Shown here: piece after piece, positions 18,068 through 26,610 of the stretch
Position numbering within the stretch: the stretch's first letter is position 1
Layout of the letters: every line of letters starts with the position of its first letter
NCBI RefSeq assembly: GCF_003569765.1
Contig: NZ_QXMG01000054.1
Coordinates: 1-38,401, forward strand
DNA length: 38,401 nt
DNA from: Caldimonas tepidiphila
GTDB lineage: Bacteria > Pseudomonadota > Gammaproteobacteria > Burkholderiales > Burkholderiaceae_C
Direction: 5' to 3'
Position numbers and translations under genes: made by a program
The notes under the pieces: model-generated
Database searches by the model: none
Told to the model about the DNA's origin: nothing
What the model saw: only the letters and a program-made list of their open reading frames with translations

Positions 18068-19084
18068 TTAGCCGATTCGGTAGACGCGAGTCGCAGTGCC
18101 TTCGAACAATGCCTGTCGCTCGCTTTCGCTGTAGCCTGCGGTCAGCCGCTTGAAGGCGTTCCACAGGATGGCGTAGCTGTACGAGCCCTTGTCGACCGGG
18201 AAATTGCTCTCGAACATGCATCGATCGGCGCCGAAGGCCTCGATGCATGTCTCGAGCCATGGTCTCCAAGTGCGTGCGAGAAGTTCTGACGATGGAGGGA
18301 TCTCGTGCTTCTGGAAGTCGAAGCCATTGATCCGCATGCCGAGGCCGCCGAGCTTCACATACACATTCGGCAGACGGGCCAACTCGCGCATCGATGTGCT
18401 CCAGCGCTCGAACACCTCGTCGCGCCGATCCTGGTAGGCGCCGATGCGCACAATGCCTCCACAATGGTTCACGATGATCGTCGTGTCTGAATAGACTTTG
18501 GCCGTCTCGATGAGTTCAGGCAACTGCGGAAAGAAGAGCCAGGCGTCGTATGAAAGGCCTAGCGGTGCGAGTTGCGCGAGGCCTGCACGGTAAGAGCTGT
18601 CAAGCAGCAGGTGCGGCGGGGCTGCGGTCAGCGGATTGGCAAGCGATGCGTCGGCGTCCCATGTTGTGAGGTGACGAACCCCTCGAAAGCGACCCCGACC
18701 GGCTTGAAGGTGCGCTTCAAGGACTTCGCGTACTGCGGCGCCGAGCCGTAGGTCGGCATAGCTAACGATGCCTGCGGCGATTTGGGGGGGCGGGCCCGCG
18801 AGTGCGTCCGCGTTAGTGACTTCTGCAATGTATTCGGTCTCGCCGACCGGCTTCAACTCTTCAAAGCCCGAGGACCGGTAGCGCGTCAAGGCCTGCATGT
18901 ACACCGACGCGCGAATTGCATGCCCTGACCGGATGTCGTCCCGATATTCCTCGCCCAGATAGCGCCAGCCAGGCCTATCGTAGAAATGGTGATGCGCGTC
19001 GACGATCGGCAGAGCGGGTTCGAGTATCTCTTCGTGGTGCTGGTCGAGCCACTCCGCTCGCACAGGCAGGTAGTTGTGGGACAT
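18068..19084 (-). CDS. Amidohydrolase family 2 (LigI-type) hydrolase
   Basis: 338-residue TIM-barrel amidohydrolase of the ACMSD/LigI superfamily branch, which contains lactonases and decarboxylases acting on carboxylated rings. Visible metal-site candidates: DAHHHFYDRPGW at residues 29-40, GVRHLTTWDAD, a central IIVNHCGGI and the C-terminal RCMFESNFPVDK replacing the more usual GSDWP/GSNFP. It is not closely related to the two paralogs at 29482 and 36139. The ATG at 19082-19084 (MSHNYLPVRAEW) is preferred to an upstream frame extension of 58 residues. First gene of the operon with two Bug receptors, a CoA-transferase and the citryl-CoA-lyase-like enzyme. It may open a lactone or hydrolyse a precursor to the acid that is then CoA-activated. 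Confidence 0.85.
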   Translation of the reverse strand: MSHNYLPVRAEWLDQHHEEILEPALPIVDAHHHFYDRPGWRYLGEEYRDDIRSGHAIRASVYMQALTRYRSSGFEELKPVGETEYIAEVTNADALAGPPPQIAAGIVSYADLRLGAAVREVLEAHLQAGRGRFRGVRHLTTWDADASLANPLTAAPPHLLLDSSYRAGLAQLAPLGLSYDAWLFFPQLPELIETAKVYSDTTIIVNHCGGIVRIGAYQDRRDEVFERWSTSMRELARLPNVYVKLGGLGMRINGFDFQKHEIPPSSELLARTWRPWLETCIEAFGADRCMFESNFPVDKGSYSYAILWNAFKRLTAGYSESERQALFEGTATRVYRIG

Positions 19085-19452
19085 GGTCAGAATGCCTTCA
19101 CGAGTGGAGTCTTCGTCCCAGCGCATACGTTTGGGCAGGGCGTTGAGGGCAGGCAATGTCTCCTGCATGCCTTCGGGACGAGGCGACTTGGTGGAAGGGC
19201 CTCGATGAAGGCAAGCGGTCGTATCGCATGCGTGCAGTATGGGCAGAGCCACATGCAAGAAAAAGCGATGCCGTCTTTAATTAGATGATAGTGACGCTAT
19301 AAGCCAGCAGCTTGAAGTCCACCAACTCGCCCGGTGTACTGCTGCCGCTTCTGATTGCGGTGGCGCTGCACGAACATGTCGCCCTGCGGCGCCGATGCCT
19401 ACTCGGCCTTGGTCTGCTTACTGCTCATGCGCCCATCCTGCTGAGGTTTCTA
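19085..19452. other. 368-base gap upstream of the amidohydrolase operon
   Basis: This must hold the promoter of the minus-strand operon, but no convincing sigma-70 pair was found. An AT-rich stretch lies around 19275-19302. A short minus-strand reading frame begins at ATG 19426-19428 (MSSKQTKAE) and stops at 19399-19401, then stays open with APQGDMFVQRHRNQKRQQYTGR; it looks like a decayed gene fragment that I do not recognise. The right edge is the TA target of the IS630-type element. Confidence 0.4.
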
Positions 19453-20514
19453 GAGCGGAGTCACGCAGGGTGAACTGAACGCCCCAGGATGGACATGGAC
19501 AGGGGTGGAGTGGCATGGTCAGGCGCGTGCGGCAGCAGTTGGAGGTGCACGAGATGGCATGGCAACGCGGACAGGCCTACGGGCAGGACTTGCGCGATCG
19601 GGTGCTGGCCGCTGGCGGCTCGATCCGCGAGGTGGCCGAGCGATTCGAGGTCAGTACCTCCTATGTCAGCAAGGTCCGGGGGCGGCGTCGCCGCCTGGGT
19701 GAGACCGCGCCTCGAGTCCAGTGCAGCCACACCCCGCAGAAGCTCGCCGGGCTGGAGCAGGAGTTGCGTACGCGCGTGGCCGAGGCCAACGACCTGACGC
19801 TGGATCAACTGCGCCAGTGGCTGCTGGCCGAGCACGGCATGAGCGTGTGCCACGGCACGATGTTCAATGCGCTCCACCGGCTGGGATTACGGCTGAAAAA
19901 AAGACACTCCAGGCCAGCGAACAGCAGCACGAGCGCGTGAAGGCGGCGCGCCAAGCGTGGGAGGAGGACAAGCCCGGGATGCGACAGCGCCGACTCGTGT
20001 TCCTCGACGAGACCTGGGCGAGCACGAACATGACGCCCAGCCGAGGGCGAGCCCCGCGCGGGCAGCGCTGCATCGGTCACGCGCCCTGCGGGCACTGGCA
20101 CACCACGACGTTCGTCTGCGCGCTCACCGCCCAGGCGCTCGTCGCCCCCCTGGTGCTTGACGGCGCGATCAACGGCGTGGCGTTCCGGGCGTGGGTCGAG
20201 CAGTGCCTTGCTCCTGAGCTGCAGCCCGGGGACTTGGAGGTGATGGACAACCTCGGCTCGCACAAGGTTGCGGGGGTGCGGGAGGCGATCGAGGCCCGAG
20301 GAGCCGAGGTGCGCTACCTGCCGCCCTACAGCCCCGACCTCAACCCGATCGAGCAGGTGTTCTCCAAGCTCAAGACGCTGCTGCGCCGCAGAGCCGCTCG
20401 CACGCTGGAGACCTTGTGGCATGCCGTCGGGAAACTGCTCGACGTCTTCAGCCCGGCCGAGTGCGCCAACTACCTGCGCCACGGTGGCTACCTTCAGTCA
20501 GCCTGACTCTGCTC
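19453..20514 (+). mobile_element. IS630-family insertion sequence, apparently complete
   Basis: 1062 bases bounded by 11-base terminal inverted repeats GAGCGGAGTCA (19453-19463) and TGACTCTGCTC (20504-20514), with one mismatch. The flanks are TA on both sides (19451-19452 and 20515-20516), as expected for IS630/Tc1-type insertion into a TA dinucleotide. It contains a single transposase split into two frames at a run of seven A. The transposase stop TGA falls inside the right repeat. Of the elements in the window this is the only one that looks intact. Confidence 0.88.
19554..20506 (+). CDS. IS630-family transposase, read with a -1 shift at an A7 run
   Basis: Frame 1 starts at ATG 19554 (MAWQRGQAYGQDLRDRVLAA) preceded by GGAGGT at 19541-19546; it carries the helix-turn-helix region (IREVAERFEVSTSYVSKV) and would end at 19940. 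At 19896-19902 there is a run of seven A (CTG AAA AAA AGA). Moving to the -1 frame there continues as KTLQASEQQHERVKAARQAW into the DDE domain: Asp in RLVFLDETWASTNM, Asp in LEVMDNLGSHK and Glu in YLPPYSPDLNPIEQVFSKLK. The fused product is about 317 residues, normal for the family. A two-frame arrangement joined by frameshifting or slippage is known for many IS elements; a plain inactivating indel cannot be excluded. Confidence 0.85.
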
Positions 20515-20574
20515 TAAGCGTGTAGTCCTGGGAAGTCATGGTGCAGCATTGACTGCTCAGCAGGAGGATGCGCT

Positions 20575-20905
20575 ATGGCAGCAAGCCTTCATGGCTCAGC
20601 CCGCACGACTCCGTGAATTCGAGCCGAACTCCAAGCGTCGCAAGAGACGACCCGCTTCCTGGCCGCCCGATACGGGCTGAACGAGATGACGGTGGCGAAG
20701 TGGCTCCGGCGCACCACGACTGCCGATGCACCAATGGGACAGAAAAAGCCCTGTTGCACCAAGCGCGGCGAAGCCGAGGAAGCAGCGGTAGTGGAGCCGC
20801 GGCGCAGCACACTCTTGCCCCTGGACGATGTCCTAAGGTGCTTGCGCGAGAGGTTCCCGCAACTCAGCCGCAGTGCGCTGCACCGTACCGTCCGGCTATC
20901 CCATC
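20575..20905 (+). pseudogene. IS481-type transposase N-terminal remnant
   Basis: From ATG 20575, just after AGGAGG, the frame reads MAASLHGSARTTP, a stop at 20614-20616, then IRAELQASQETTRFLAARYGLNEMTVAKWLRR, TADAPMGQKK and STLLPLDDVLRCLRERFPQLSRSALHR. This is the paired helix-turn-helix N-terminus of IS481-group transposases (compare the family pattern TVAKWKKR, LLPLDDCLYALQ, LTRSSLHR). It has an internal stop and lacks the whole catalytic domain, being cut where the IS66-type sequence begins. Confidence 0.72.
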
Positions 20906-20962
20906 TTGAACCTGGCGTGATCGCAAAGGATGCTCTTGTCCGCGTAACTTCTCCGCGGACAA

Positions 20963-21367
20963 ATGAACACTTCTCTCATCGAGCTCCCCGGGCGGCGTAC
21001 CCGGCGGCGTCATTCGCCGGAGTTCAAGGCCGGGATCATCGAGGCGTGCCGGAAGCCGGGGGTCTCGATCGCCGCGGTCTCGCTGGCCAACGGACTCAAT
21101 CCGAACATGGTTCGCAAGTGGGTTATCGATGCCGAGGCGCTCCCAGATTCCGAGGTAGAGCGCCAGGTCGGCTTTGGGCCGGCGAGCGAACAGCCGGCTG
21201 CCGTGGCCGCCTCGACGCCGGGCTTCGTTGCACTCGCTCTGAAGCCAGCCTCGGCCACTGCTGAGATTCGGATCGAGCTGACCCGGGGCACAACGGCGAT
21301 CAAGGTCTGCTGGCCGACGTCAGCCGCTGCAGAGTGCGCCGTCTGGCTGCGTGAGATGCTGAGGTGA
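20963..21367 (+). CDS. tnpA: IS66-family accessory protein TnpA
   Basis: 134-residue protein with an N-terminal helix-turn-helix (RRRHSPEFKAGIIEACRKPGVS, SLANGLNPNMVRKWV), then a variable linker and a C-terminal domain (FVALALKP, IRIELTRGTTAIKVCWP), as in IS66 OrfA proteins. The stop overlaps the tnpB start by four bases (GTGA), the usual IS66 coupling. It is intact but the cognate tnpC is broken. Confidence 0.85.
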   Translation: MNTSLIELPGRRTRRRHSPEFKAGIIEACRKPGVSIAAVSLANGLNPNMVRKWVIDAEALPDSEVERQVGFGPASEQPAAVAASTPGFVALALKPASATAEIRIELTRGTTAIKVCWPTSAAAECAVWLREMLR

Positions 21368-21696
21368 TCCGGGTCGATGCCGTGTGGCTGGCGGTGGAGC
21401 CACTGGACATGCGTGCAGGTGCCGAAGCCACGCTGGCGAGGGTGGTCAACGTCTTCGGCGCGGCGAGACCGCACCACGTCTACCTGTTCGCCAACCGCCG
21501 TGCCAACCGCATGAAGGTGCTGGTGCACGACGGCATCGGCGTGTGGCTGGCCGCGCGCCGGCTCAACACGGGGCGCTTCGTCTGGCCCCGTGAGGGCAGC
21601 GCGACCGTGACGCTCAGCCGTGCGCAGCTCGACGCCCTGGTGCTGGGGCTGCCCTGGCAGTGCATCGGAGAAGCCGGTGTCATCATGGTGCTGTAG
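21364..21696 (+). CDS. tnpB: IS66-family accessory protein TnpB
   Basis: 110 residues beginning with GTG 21364 (MIRVDAVWLAVEPLDMRAGAEA). The core HHVYLFANRRANRMKVLVHDGIGVWL and LNTGRFVWP are hallmark TnpB (IS66 Orf2) sequences. Near-standard length for the family (about 115). It overlaps tnpA by four bases. The function in transposition is an accessory one, not catalytic. Confidence 0.9.
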   Translation: MIRVDAVWLAVEPLDMRAGAEATLARVVNVFGAARPHHVYLFANRRANRMKVLVHDGIGVWLAARRLNTGRFVWPREGSATVTLSRAQLDALVLGLPWQCIGEAGVIMVL

Positions 21697-21758
21697 CGGG
21701 GATCAATTGCGGGATGCGCCGATGGTGGCGCAGCCGCTGCGCTGGCACGATCGACCGC

Positions 21759-22871
21759 GTGATCACCGACGCCCGCCTCGACACGCTGGATCCTGAGCAA
21801 CTGCGCCAAGAGATGCGCGCGCTGCTGGCCGAGGTGGCGCAAGGACGAGATCATCGAGCAGCAGCGCCGGAAGCGCTGCTCAAGCAGGCCACGATCGACA
21901 AGCTCACGCACGAGATGGCCGTGCTCAAGCGCATGAAGTTCGCGGCCACGTCCGAGGCCTTCAACCCCGAGCAAAGGAGCCTGCTCGAGGACATCCTCGA
22001 CGAGGATCTCGCTGCGCTGACGCGCGAGATCGAGCAGCTCGATACGAGCAAGAAGCCGCCCTAGGACAAGCAGCAACCGAAGCGCCAGGTGCTGCCGCCG
22101 CAGCTGCCCCGGCGCGAGATCCACCACGAGCCCGAGAGCACGACGTGCGGCTGCGGCTGACAGATGAAGCGCATCGGCCAGGACGTGGCCGAGAAGCTCG
22201 ACTACACGCCCGGTGTCTTCACGGTCGAGCGCCACATCCGCGGCAAGTGGGTGTGCTCGCACTGCGAGACCCTGGTGCAGGCGCCTGTTGAGCCGCACAT
22301 CATCGACAAGGGCCTGCCCACGCCGGGGCTGCTGGCCCAGGTGCTGGTGGCCAAGTACCTGGAGCACCAGCCGCTGTACCGCCAGGAGGCGATCTACGAG
22401 CGCGCCGGCTTGCTGATCTCGCGCTCCACGCTGGCGGGCTGGGTGGGCCAGTGTGGAGTTCAGCTGCAGCCGCTGGTGGACGCACTCACGGCCGAGCTGC
22501 TGCACCACGGCGTGCTGCACGCCGACGAGACCCCGGTGGCGATGCTCAAGCCGGGGCTGGGCAAGACGCACCGCGCCTACATCTGGAGCTACTGCACGAC
22601 AAGCTACAGCGCCGCGCAGGCGGTCGTCTTCGACTTCGCTGAGAGCCGCGCCGGGCAGCATGTGCGCGACTTCCTCGGGCTGCGGGACGGCCGGGGCTGG
22701 AAGGGCCGTCTCGTCACCGACGACTACAGCGGCTACAAGGCCTGCTTCGAGCTGGGCGTCGTGGAAGCCGGCTGCATGGCGCACGCACGTCGCAAGTTCC
22801 ACGAGCTGTGGGCCAACCACGGCAGCCGCGTGGGCGAGCAGGCGTTGAAGAGCCGTCCCCGTTCAAGCTAA
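21759..22871 (+). pseudogene. tnpC: IS66-family transposase TnpC, broken and 3'-truncated
   Basis: Begins near GTG 21759 (TDARLDTLDPEQLRQEMRALLAEVA), with a local frame-change pair around 21840-21890 replacing the usual KDEIIAQ segment, then LTHEMAVLKRMKFA. In-frame stops at 22062-22064 and 22158-22160 interrupt it. The zinc-finger-like CSHC segment (KWVCSHCETLVQAP) and catalytic region (YERAGLLISRSTLAGWV, VLHADETPV, GRLVTDDYSGYKAC, GCMAHARRKFHEL) follow. Homology stops after EQALK near 22851 and a foreign tail runs to 22871. The C-terminal part with the third acidic residue is absent. Confidence 0.82.
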
Positions 22872-22973
22872 ACCCTCACCACCTCATCTCGGGACCGCAC
22901 ACTTAGCCCCTGTGAAATCGTCTGCGATGCAGCCCAGCAGCATGAACATCCTTTAAGACAAGAAAGCACGAAG

Positions 22974-22995
22974 AAGGGCTCTGCGCGAGCCCCTT
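22974..22995 (-). terminator. Probable terminator of the minus-strand ALDH cluster
   Basis: A hairpin with arms AAGGGCTC and GAGCCC-C-TT (one bulged C) around TGCGC lies 107 bases beyond the aldehyde dehydrogenase stop. Read on the minus strand it is followed by a T-rich tract (TTCTTCGTGCTTTCTTG). The rest of the 230-base gap (22872-23101) shows nothing recognisable. Confidence 0.5.
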
Positions 22996-23101
22996 CCGGA
23001 TTCCGGTCACGGTGCTGGAGTGAGCCCAGGCCACTGTATAGCAGCCGCACTCCTGCTGTCAGGTCACCAACTGATCGGCCATTGGACCTGCAGTGCGAGC
23101 T

Positions 23102-24493
23102 TCAGGCCTTGCCCGCCGCCCAGTACGTGCGCACGTTGCAGAACTCGCGCACGCCCGCCGCGGCCAACTCGCGGCCGTAGCCGGACTTTTTGGTGCCGCC
23201 GAAGGGTAAGCGTGCGTCCGACGCCGAAATGGCATTAATGAACGCTGCTCCCGAGGTGACGCGCTTGGCCAGCTGCACGCCGCGCTGCCTCGACGCAGTC
23301 CAGATGCTCAGCGACAGACCGAACGGCGTGGCGTTGGCCAGCTCGATGGCATGGCCGTCGTCGCGGGCGATGGCGATTGCGGCCGCCGGGCCGAAGGTTT
23401 CCTCGTCGAACACTGCCATGCCCGGCCCCGTGTCGCCCAGCACCGTGGGCTCGAAGTAGTAGCCCGGCGCATCAATCGCCTTGCCGCCAGCCAACAGCTT
23501 TGCGCCGGCGGCCACGGAGTGATCGATCTGGCGCTGCAGCGCCTCGCGCAGATCGCCGCGTGCCAGCGGGCCGACCTGCGTGGACCGGTCGGTCGGGTCG
23601 CCCACCTTCAAGGCGCGCACGCCCTGCACGAACAGCTCGGTGAAGCGATCGGCTACCGAGGCCAAGACGATGAAGCGCTTGGCGCACACGCAGCTCTGGC
23701 CTGAGTTGTGATACCGGGCCTTCACGGCAGCGGCGGCAGCGGCGGGCACGTCGGCGTCGTCGAGTACGACGAAGGCGTCCGAGCCGCCCAGCTCCAGCAC
23801 CGACTTCTTGGACTCGCGCCCCGCGGCGGCACCCACGGCCGCACCTGCCCGGTTGGAGCCGGTGAGCGTGACAGCCGCGATGCGGTCGTCTGCAATCAGG
23901 CGGTCGATGGTTGCGGGCACGTCAGACTCGGCCACCACCAGCGTCGTCACCAGGTTCTTCGGCAGCCCGGCATCGATGAACAGTTGCTCAAGCGCCAAGG
24001 CGCAGCCGGTGACATTGGGCGAGTGCTTGAGTAGCACGCCGTTGCCCGCTGTCAGTGACGGTATAGCAAAACGCATGACCTGCCACACGGGGAAGTTCCA
24101 AGGCATCACGGCCAGAACCAGGCCGACGGGCTCGTAACTGAGCCAGGCGTCGGCGCCGTCGATGGCCACCTTCTCGTCGCCCAGCAGGCGCTGTGCGTTG
24201 TCGGCGTAGTACAGCGCCGTGACGGCGGACTTCTCCATTTCACCGGCGGCCTCAGCCAGCGGCTTGCCCATCTCCGCGGTGACGAGCTGTGCAAAGGCGT
24301 CCTTCTGGCGACGCAGTTCATCGGCCAAGCGCCGCACGGCGGCAACGCGCACTTCCAGCGGTTGCAGGCCCCAGGCCTTGGCGGCCTCGTGGCCGGCGGC
24401 CACGGCCAGATCGATCTGCGAGGGCGCCCAGCCCTCGTAGGTTTTGAGTGCGGCGCCGGTGGCAGGGTTGAGGGTGGTGATGAGATTTGTCAT
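23102..24493 (-). CDS. NAD(P)-dependent aldehyde dehydrogenase, succinate-semialdehyde (Sad/YneI) type
   Basis: 463-residue aldehyde dehydrogenase superfamily enzyme. Catalytic residues: Glu234 in SVLELGGSDAF, nucleophile Cys268 in YHNSGQSCVC, and the Asn of MPWNFP. Length and the LLKHSPNVTGCA cofactor-site pattern resemble the short Sad/YneI-type succinate-semialdehyde dehydrogenases rather than the 480-residue GabD type. The ATG at 24491-24493 follows AAGGAAC; a 15-residue upstream extension is unlikely. It is 91 bases downstream of the GntR gene and last in the cluster, so it may oxidise a short semialdehyde formed by the decarboxylating dehydrogenase of the same cluster. Substrate assignment beyond the family is inference. 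Confidence 0.9.
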   Translation of the reverse strand: MTNLITTLNPATGAALKTYEGWAPSQIDLAVAAGHEAAKAWGLQPLEVRVAAVRRLADELRRQKDAFAQLVTAEMGKPLAEAAGEMEKSAVTALYYADNAQRLLGDEKVAIDGADAWLSYEPVGLVLAVMPWNFPVWQVMRFAIPSLTAGNGVLLKHSPNVTGCALALEQLFIDAGLPKNLVTTLVVAESDVPATIDRLIADDRIAAVTLTGSNRAGAAVGAAAGRESKKSVLELGGSDAFVVLDDADVPAAAAAAVKARYHNSGQSCVCAKRFIVLASVADRFTELFVQGVRALKVGDPTDRSTQVGPLARGDLREALQRQIDHSVAAGAKLLAGGKAIDAPGYYFEPTVLGDTGPGMAVFDEETFGPAAAIAIARDDGHAIELANATPFGLSLSIWTASRQRGVQLAKRVTSGAAFINAISASDARLPFGGTKKSGYGRELAAAGVREFCNVRTYWAAGKA

Positions 24494-24584
24494 GGCTGTT
24501 CCTTTTTCTAGGTTGAAGCAGGTCCGCCGGCCTAGCACGCGCAGGCCAGTAGTAAGTAAGGTGCTAGGGGGATGCGCAGCGCGC

Positions 24585-25532
24585 TCAGCGGTTGCCTGGC
24601 GTCACCAATACGTCCAACAGATGGGTATCGAGTGCTTGGGGCGGGCGCTGCAGTTGCCCACTGCCCGCCTTCTCGCGCGCGGCATCGCGCAGGTGCAGCC
24701 GCATGAAATCAGCAGCCGCCTCGCGCTGGCCGGACAGGAGCAGGTCGATCAGCACCAAGTGCTCCTTGCAGCGCCGCGCCGTGGCCGTGCGGTCCACGGC
24801 CTTGCGGTACTCCATGAGTCGACGTAGCCGGTTCACTCGCTTGAGCGCGTCGGCCATGAAGACGTTGCCGGAGAGGGCGGCAATGGTCTCGTGCAGCCGC
24901 GAGTTGGCGTCAAAGATCTGCACCGGCGACGCCCACTCAGCGGCTCCGTCCACCAGCGCCTGCTGCTCGCTGCGACACCTTCGCAGCGCCGCCTCGTCCA
25001 GCGTCCAGGTCGGCTCCAGGATCGCCGCCGGCTCCAGCAGGATGCGCATTCTGTAACCCTGGTCGTAGGCGGCGCCCGAGGTTAGCATCGGCAGGAACTG
25101 CCAGCCATTGCCTGGCAGCCGCTCGATCCAGCCTTCGTGCGTGATACGGCGCAGAACCGCAGCCAGCCGCGTACGCGTGACGTCATAGCGACGCATGAGC
25201 TCGTTTTCCGTCAACCGTTCGGGTAGCCGCCCTTCCAGGCGGTCCTCTGCAATCTTGAGATACGTCGGCTCGTCATCATCGGCCGGGGGCAGCGCCAGGG
25301 CAGGTGTGGCCTGCACCCGGGCACTCACGGCATAGCCCCCTTCCGGCCGAGGTTCGATAACCTGCCGTTGAGCCAGCAACTGCAGCGCCTCGCGCACCGG
25401 CGAGCGCGAGACGCGAAAGCGCTCAGCGACTGCCCGCTCGGGTAACGGCGTGCCTGCAGGCACCTGCTCCTCGGCCAGCCAGGTTTCGATGCTGGCAGCC
25501 AGCTGCTCAGAAAGTCCACGTGCCATGTTCAT
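24585..25532 (-). CDS. GntR-family regulator with two winged-helix segments and FCD domain
   Basis: 315 residues. Residues 1-70 form the usual GntR winged helix-turn-helix (LPERAVAERFRVSRSPVREALQLL, GGYAV). A second winged-helix-like segment occupies about 88-150 (LTENELMRRYDVTRTRLAAVLRRI, GNGWQFLP). The C-terminal FCD ligand domain (155-290) includes metal-site-like residues in FDANSRLHETIAAL and RCKEHLVLIDLLL. Ordinary FadR-type regulators are about 220-250 residues with one such head, so the extra length is unusual. Embedded in the cluster, it probably represses it and responds to a carboxylic acid intermediate. Start choice is between 25532 and a second ATG six bases downstream. Confidence 0.88.
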   Translation of the reverse strand: MNMARGLSEQLAASIETWLAEEQVPAGTPLPERAVAERFRVSRSPVREALQLLAQRQVIEPRPEGGYAVSARVQATPALALPPADDDEPTYLKIAEDRLEGRLPERLTENELMRRYDVTRTRLAAVLRRITHEGWIERLPGNGWQFLPMLTSGAAYDQGYRMRILLEPAAILEPTWTLDEAALRRCRSEQQALVDGAAEWASPVQIFDANSRLHETIAALSGNVFMADALKRVNRLRRLMEYRKAVDRTATARRCKEHLVLIDLLLSGQREAAADFMRLHLRDAAREKAGSGQLQRPPQALDTHLLDVLVTPGNR

Positions 25533-25575
25533 GATTATCGACTTCGTGCATGCGCGCCTGGCTGCCTGACGTCCG

Positions 25576-26580
25576 TCAGTCCGCCTGGATACCGCGCGTT
25601 TTGATCACCTGCCCCCAGCGCTGCGACTCGGCAGCGATGAAGCTGGTGAAGGCGTCGGGTGAGCCGCCGCCGATCACGTTGCCCGGGTCGGTGATGCGCT
25701 TGGCCAAGTCCGGCTCCTGCAGCGCCTTGTTGATGGCCTGGTTGAGCTTGGCAACGATGGCCGGCGGCGTGCCCTTGGGCGCCACGATGCCGAACCAGTT
25801 AGAGATCTCCATGTCCTTGATGCCCAGCTCGGCGAAGGTTGGCACGTCCGGGAGCGAAGGCAGCCGCTTGTCGTTGGCCACGGCCAGTGGACGCATGCGC
25901 TGAGGGCTGGCCTTGATGTAGCCCATGGCCGCCGGGACCATGTCGAACATGTAGTCCACCGTGCCGCCGAGGAGGTCGTTCGTGGCCGGGCCGCCGCCGC
26001 GGTAGGGAATGTGCACGCCGTCGGTGCCGGAGGAGATGTTGAACATCTCGCCGGCCAGATGGAACGCGCCGCCGGAGCCTGCAGAGGCGTAGCTAAGCTT
26101 GCCCGGCGCGGCCTTGGCCGCCGCCACCAGGTCCTTGACGCTCTTGTACGGCGACTTGTCGGCACTGACGACCAGCACCAGTGGCCCTTTCTCGATCAGC
26201 GCCACGGGTACGAGGTCGCGCTGCGGATCGTAGGTGAGCTTGGGGAACAGCGTCTTGTTGACCGCCAGCGGCGCGAAGTTGCCGATGCCAATGGTGTGGC
26301 CGTCGGGCGTGGCGCGGGCAATGGCGTCCGTGCCGATGTTGCCGTTGCCACCCGGCTTGTTGTCCACAACTACGGACTTGCCCAGGATCACGGCCAGCTT
26401 CTCGCCGAGCTGGCGTGCCCGCGTGTCGGAGCTCCCGCCTGCGGCGTAGGGCACGATCAGGGTGATCGTCTTGCTGGGATAGTCCCGGGCCGCATCTTGT
26501 GCCAAGCCCAGCGCGGGCCAGGCCAGGACGGTGCAGGTGGCGGCCAGCAGGGTGCGGCGCGCGGTGTTGGATGCCGTCAT
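25576..26580 (-). CDS. Bug-family periplasmic receptor 4
   Basis: 334-residue Bug/TctC-type receptor. Signal peptide about 1-28 (MTASNTARRTLLAATCTVLA, cleavage near GLAQDA). Signatures: ITLIVPYAAGGSSDTRARQL, VVVDNKPGGNGNIGTDAI, SYASAGSGGAFHLAGEMF, HIPYRGGGPATNDLLGGTVDYMF, LPDVPTFAELGI. GGAGGAG lies just ahead of the ATG. Placed between the GntR gene and the dehydrogenase gene (30-base gap), so it is one of two receptors serving this cluster. Confidence 0.92.
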   Translation of the reverse strand: MTASNTARRTLLAATCTVLAWPALGLAQDAARDYPSKTITLIVPYAAGGSSDTRARQLGEKLAVILGKSVVVDNKPGGNGNIGTDAIARATPDGHTIGIGNFAPLAVNKTLFPKLTYDPQRDLVPVALIEKGPLVLVVSADKSPYKSVKDLVAAAKAAPGKLSYASAGSGGAFHLAGEMFNISSGTDGVHIPYRGGGPATNDLLGGTVDYMFDMVPAAMGYIKASPQRMRPLAVANDKRLPSLPDVPTFAELGIKDMEISNWFGIVAPKGTPPAIVAKLNQAINKALQEPDLAKRITDPGNVIGGGSPDAFTSFIAAESQRWGQVIKTRGIQAD

Positions 26581-26610
26581 GTGTCTCCTCCAAAGGTCCG
26601 AGGTGGGTGA

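Larger units (their letters stand above)
20944..22853 (+). mobile_element. Partial IS66-family element
   Basis: Carries the three IS66 genes in order: tnpA (20963), tnpB (21364, overlapping by four bases) and tnpC (21759). The left end may be near 20944 (GTAACTTC), where the IS481-type homology stops; this boundary is tentative. The right end is lost: tnpC homology stops at about 22853 with no C-terminal domain and no right inverted repeat. The element is therefore immobile, though tnpA and tnpB remain open. Confidence 0.8.

Noticed and set aside
21480-22820. 446-codon minus-strand frame opposite IS66 tnpB/tnpC
   Set aside because: Mirror frame of a high-GC transposase gene; the plus-strand TnpB and TnpC motifs are clear.
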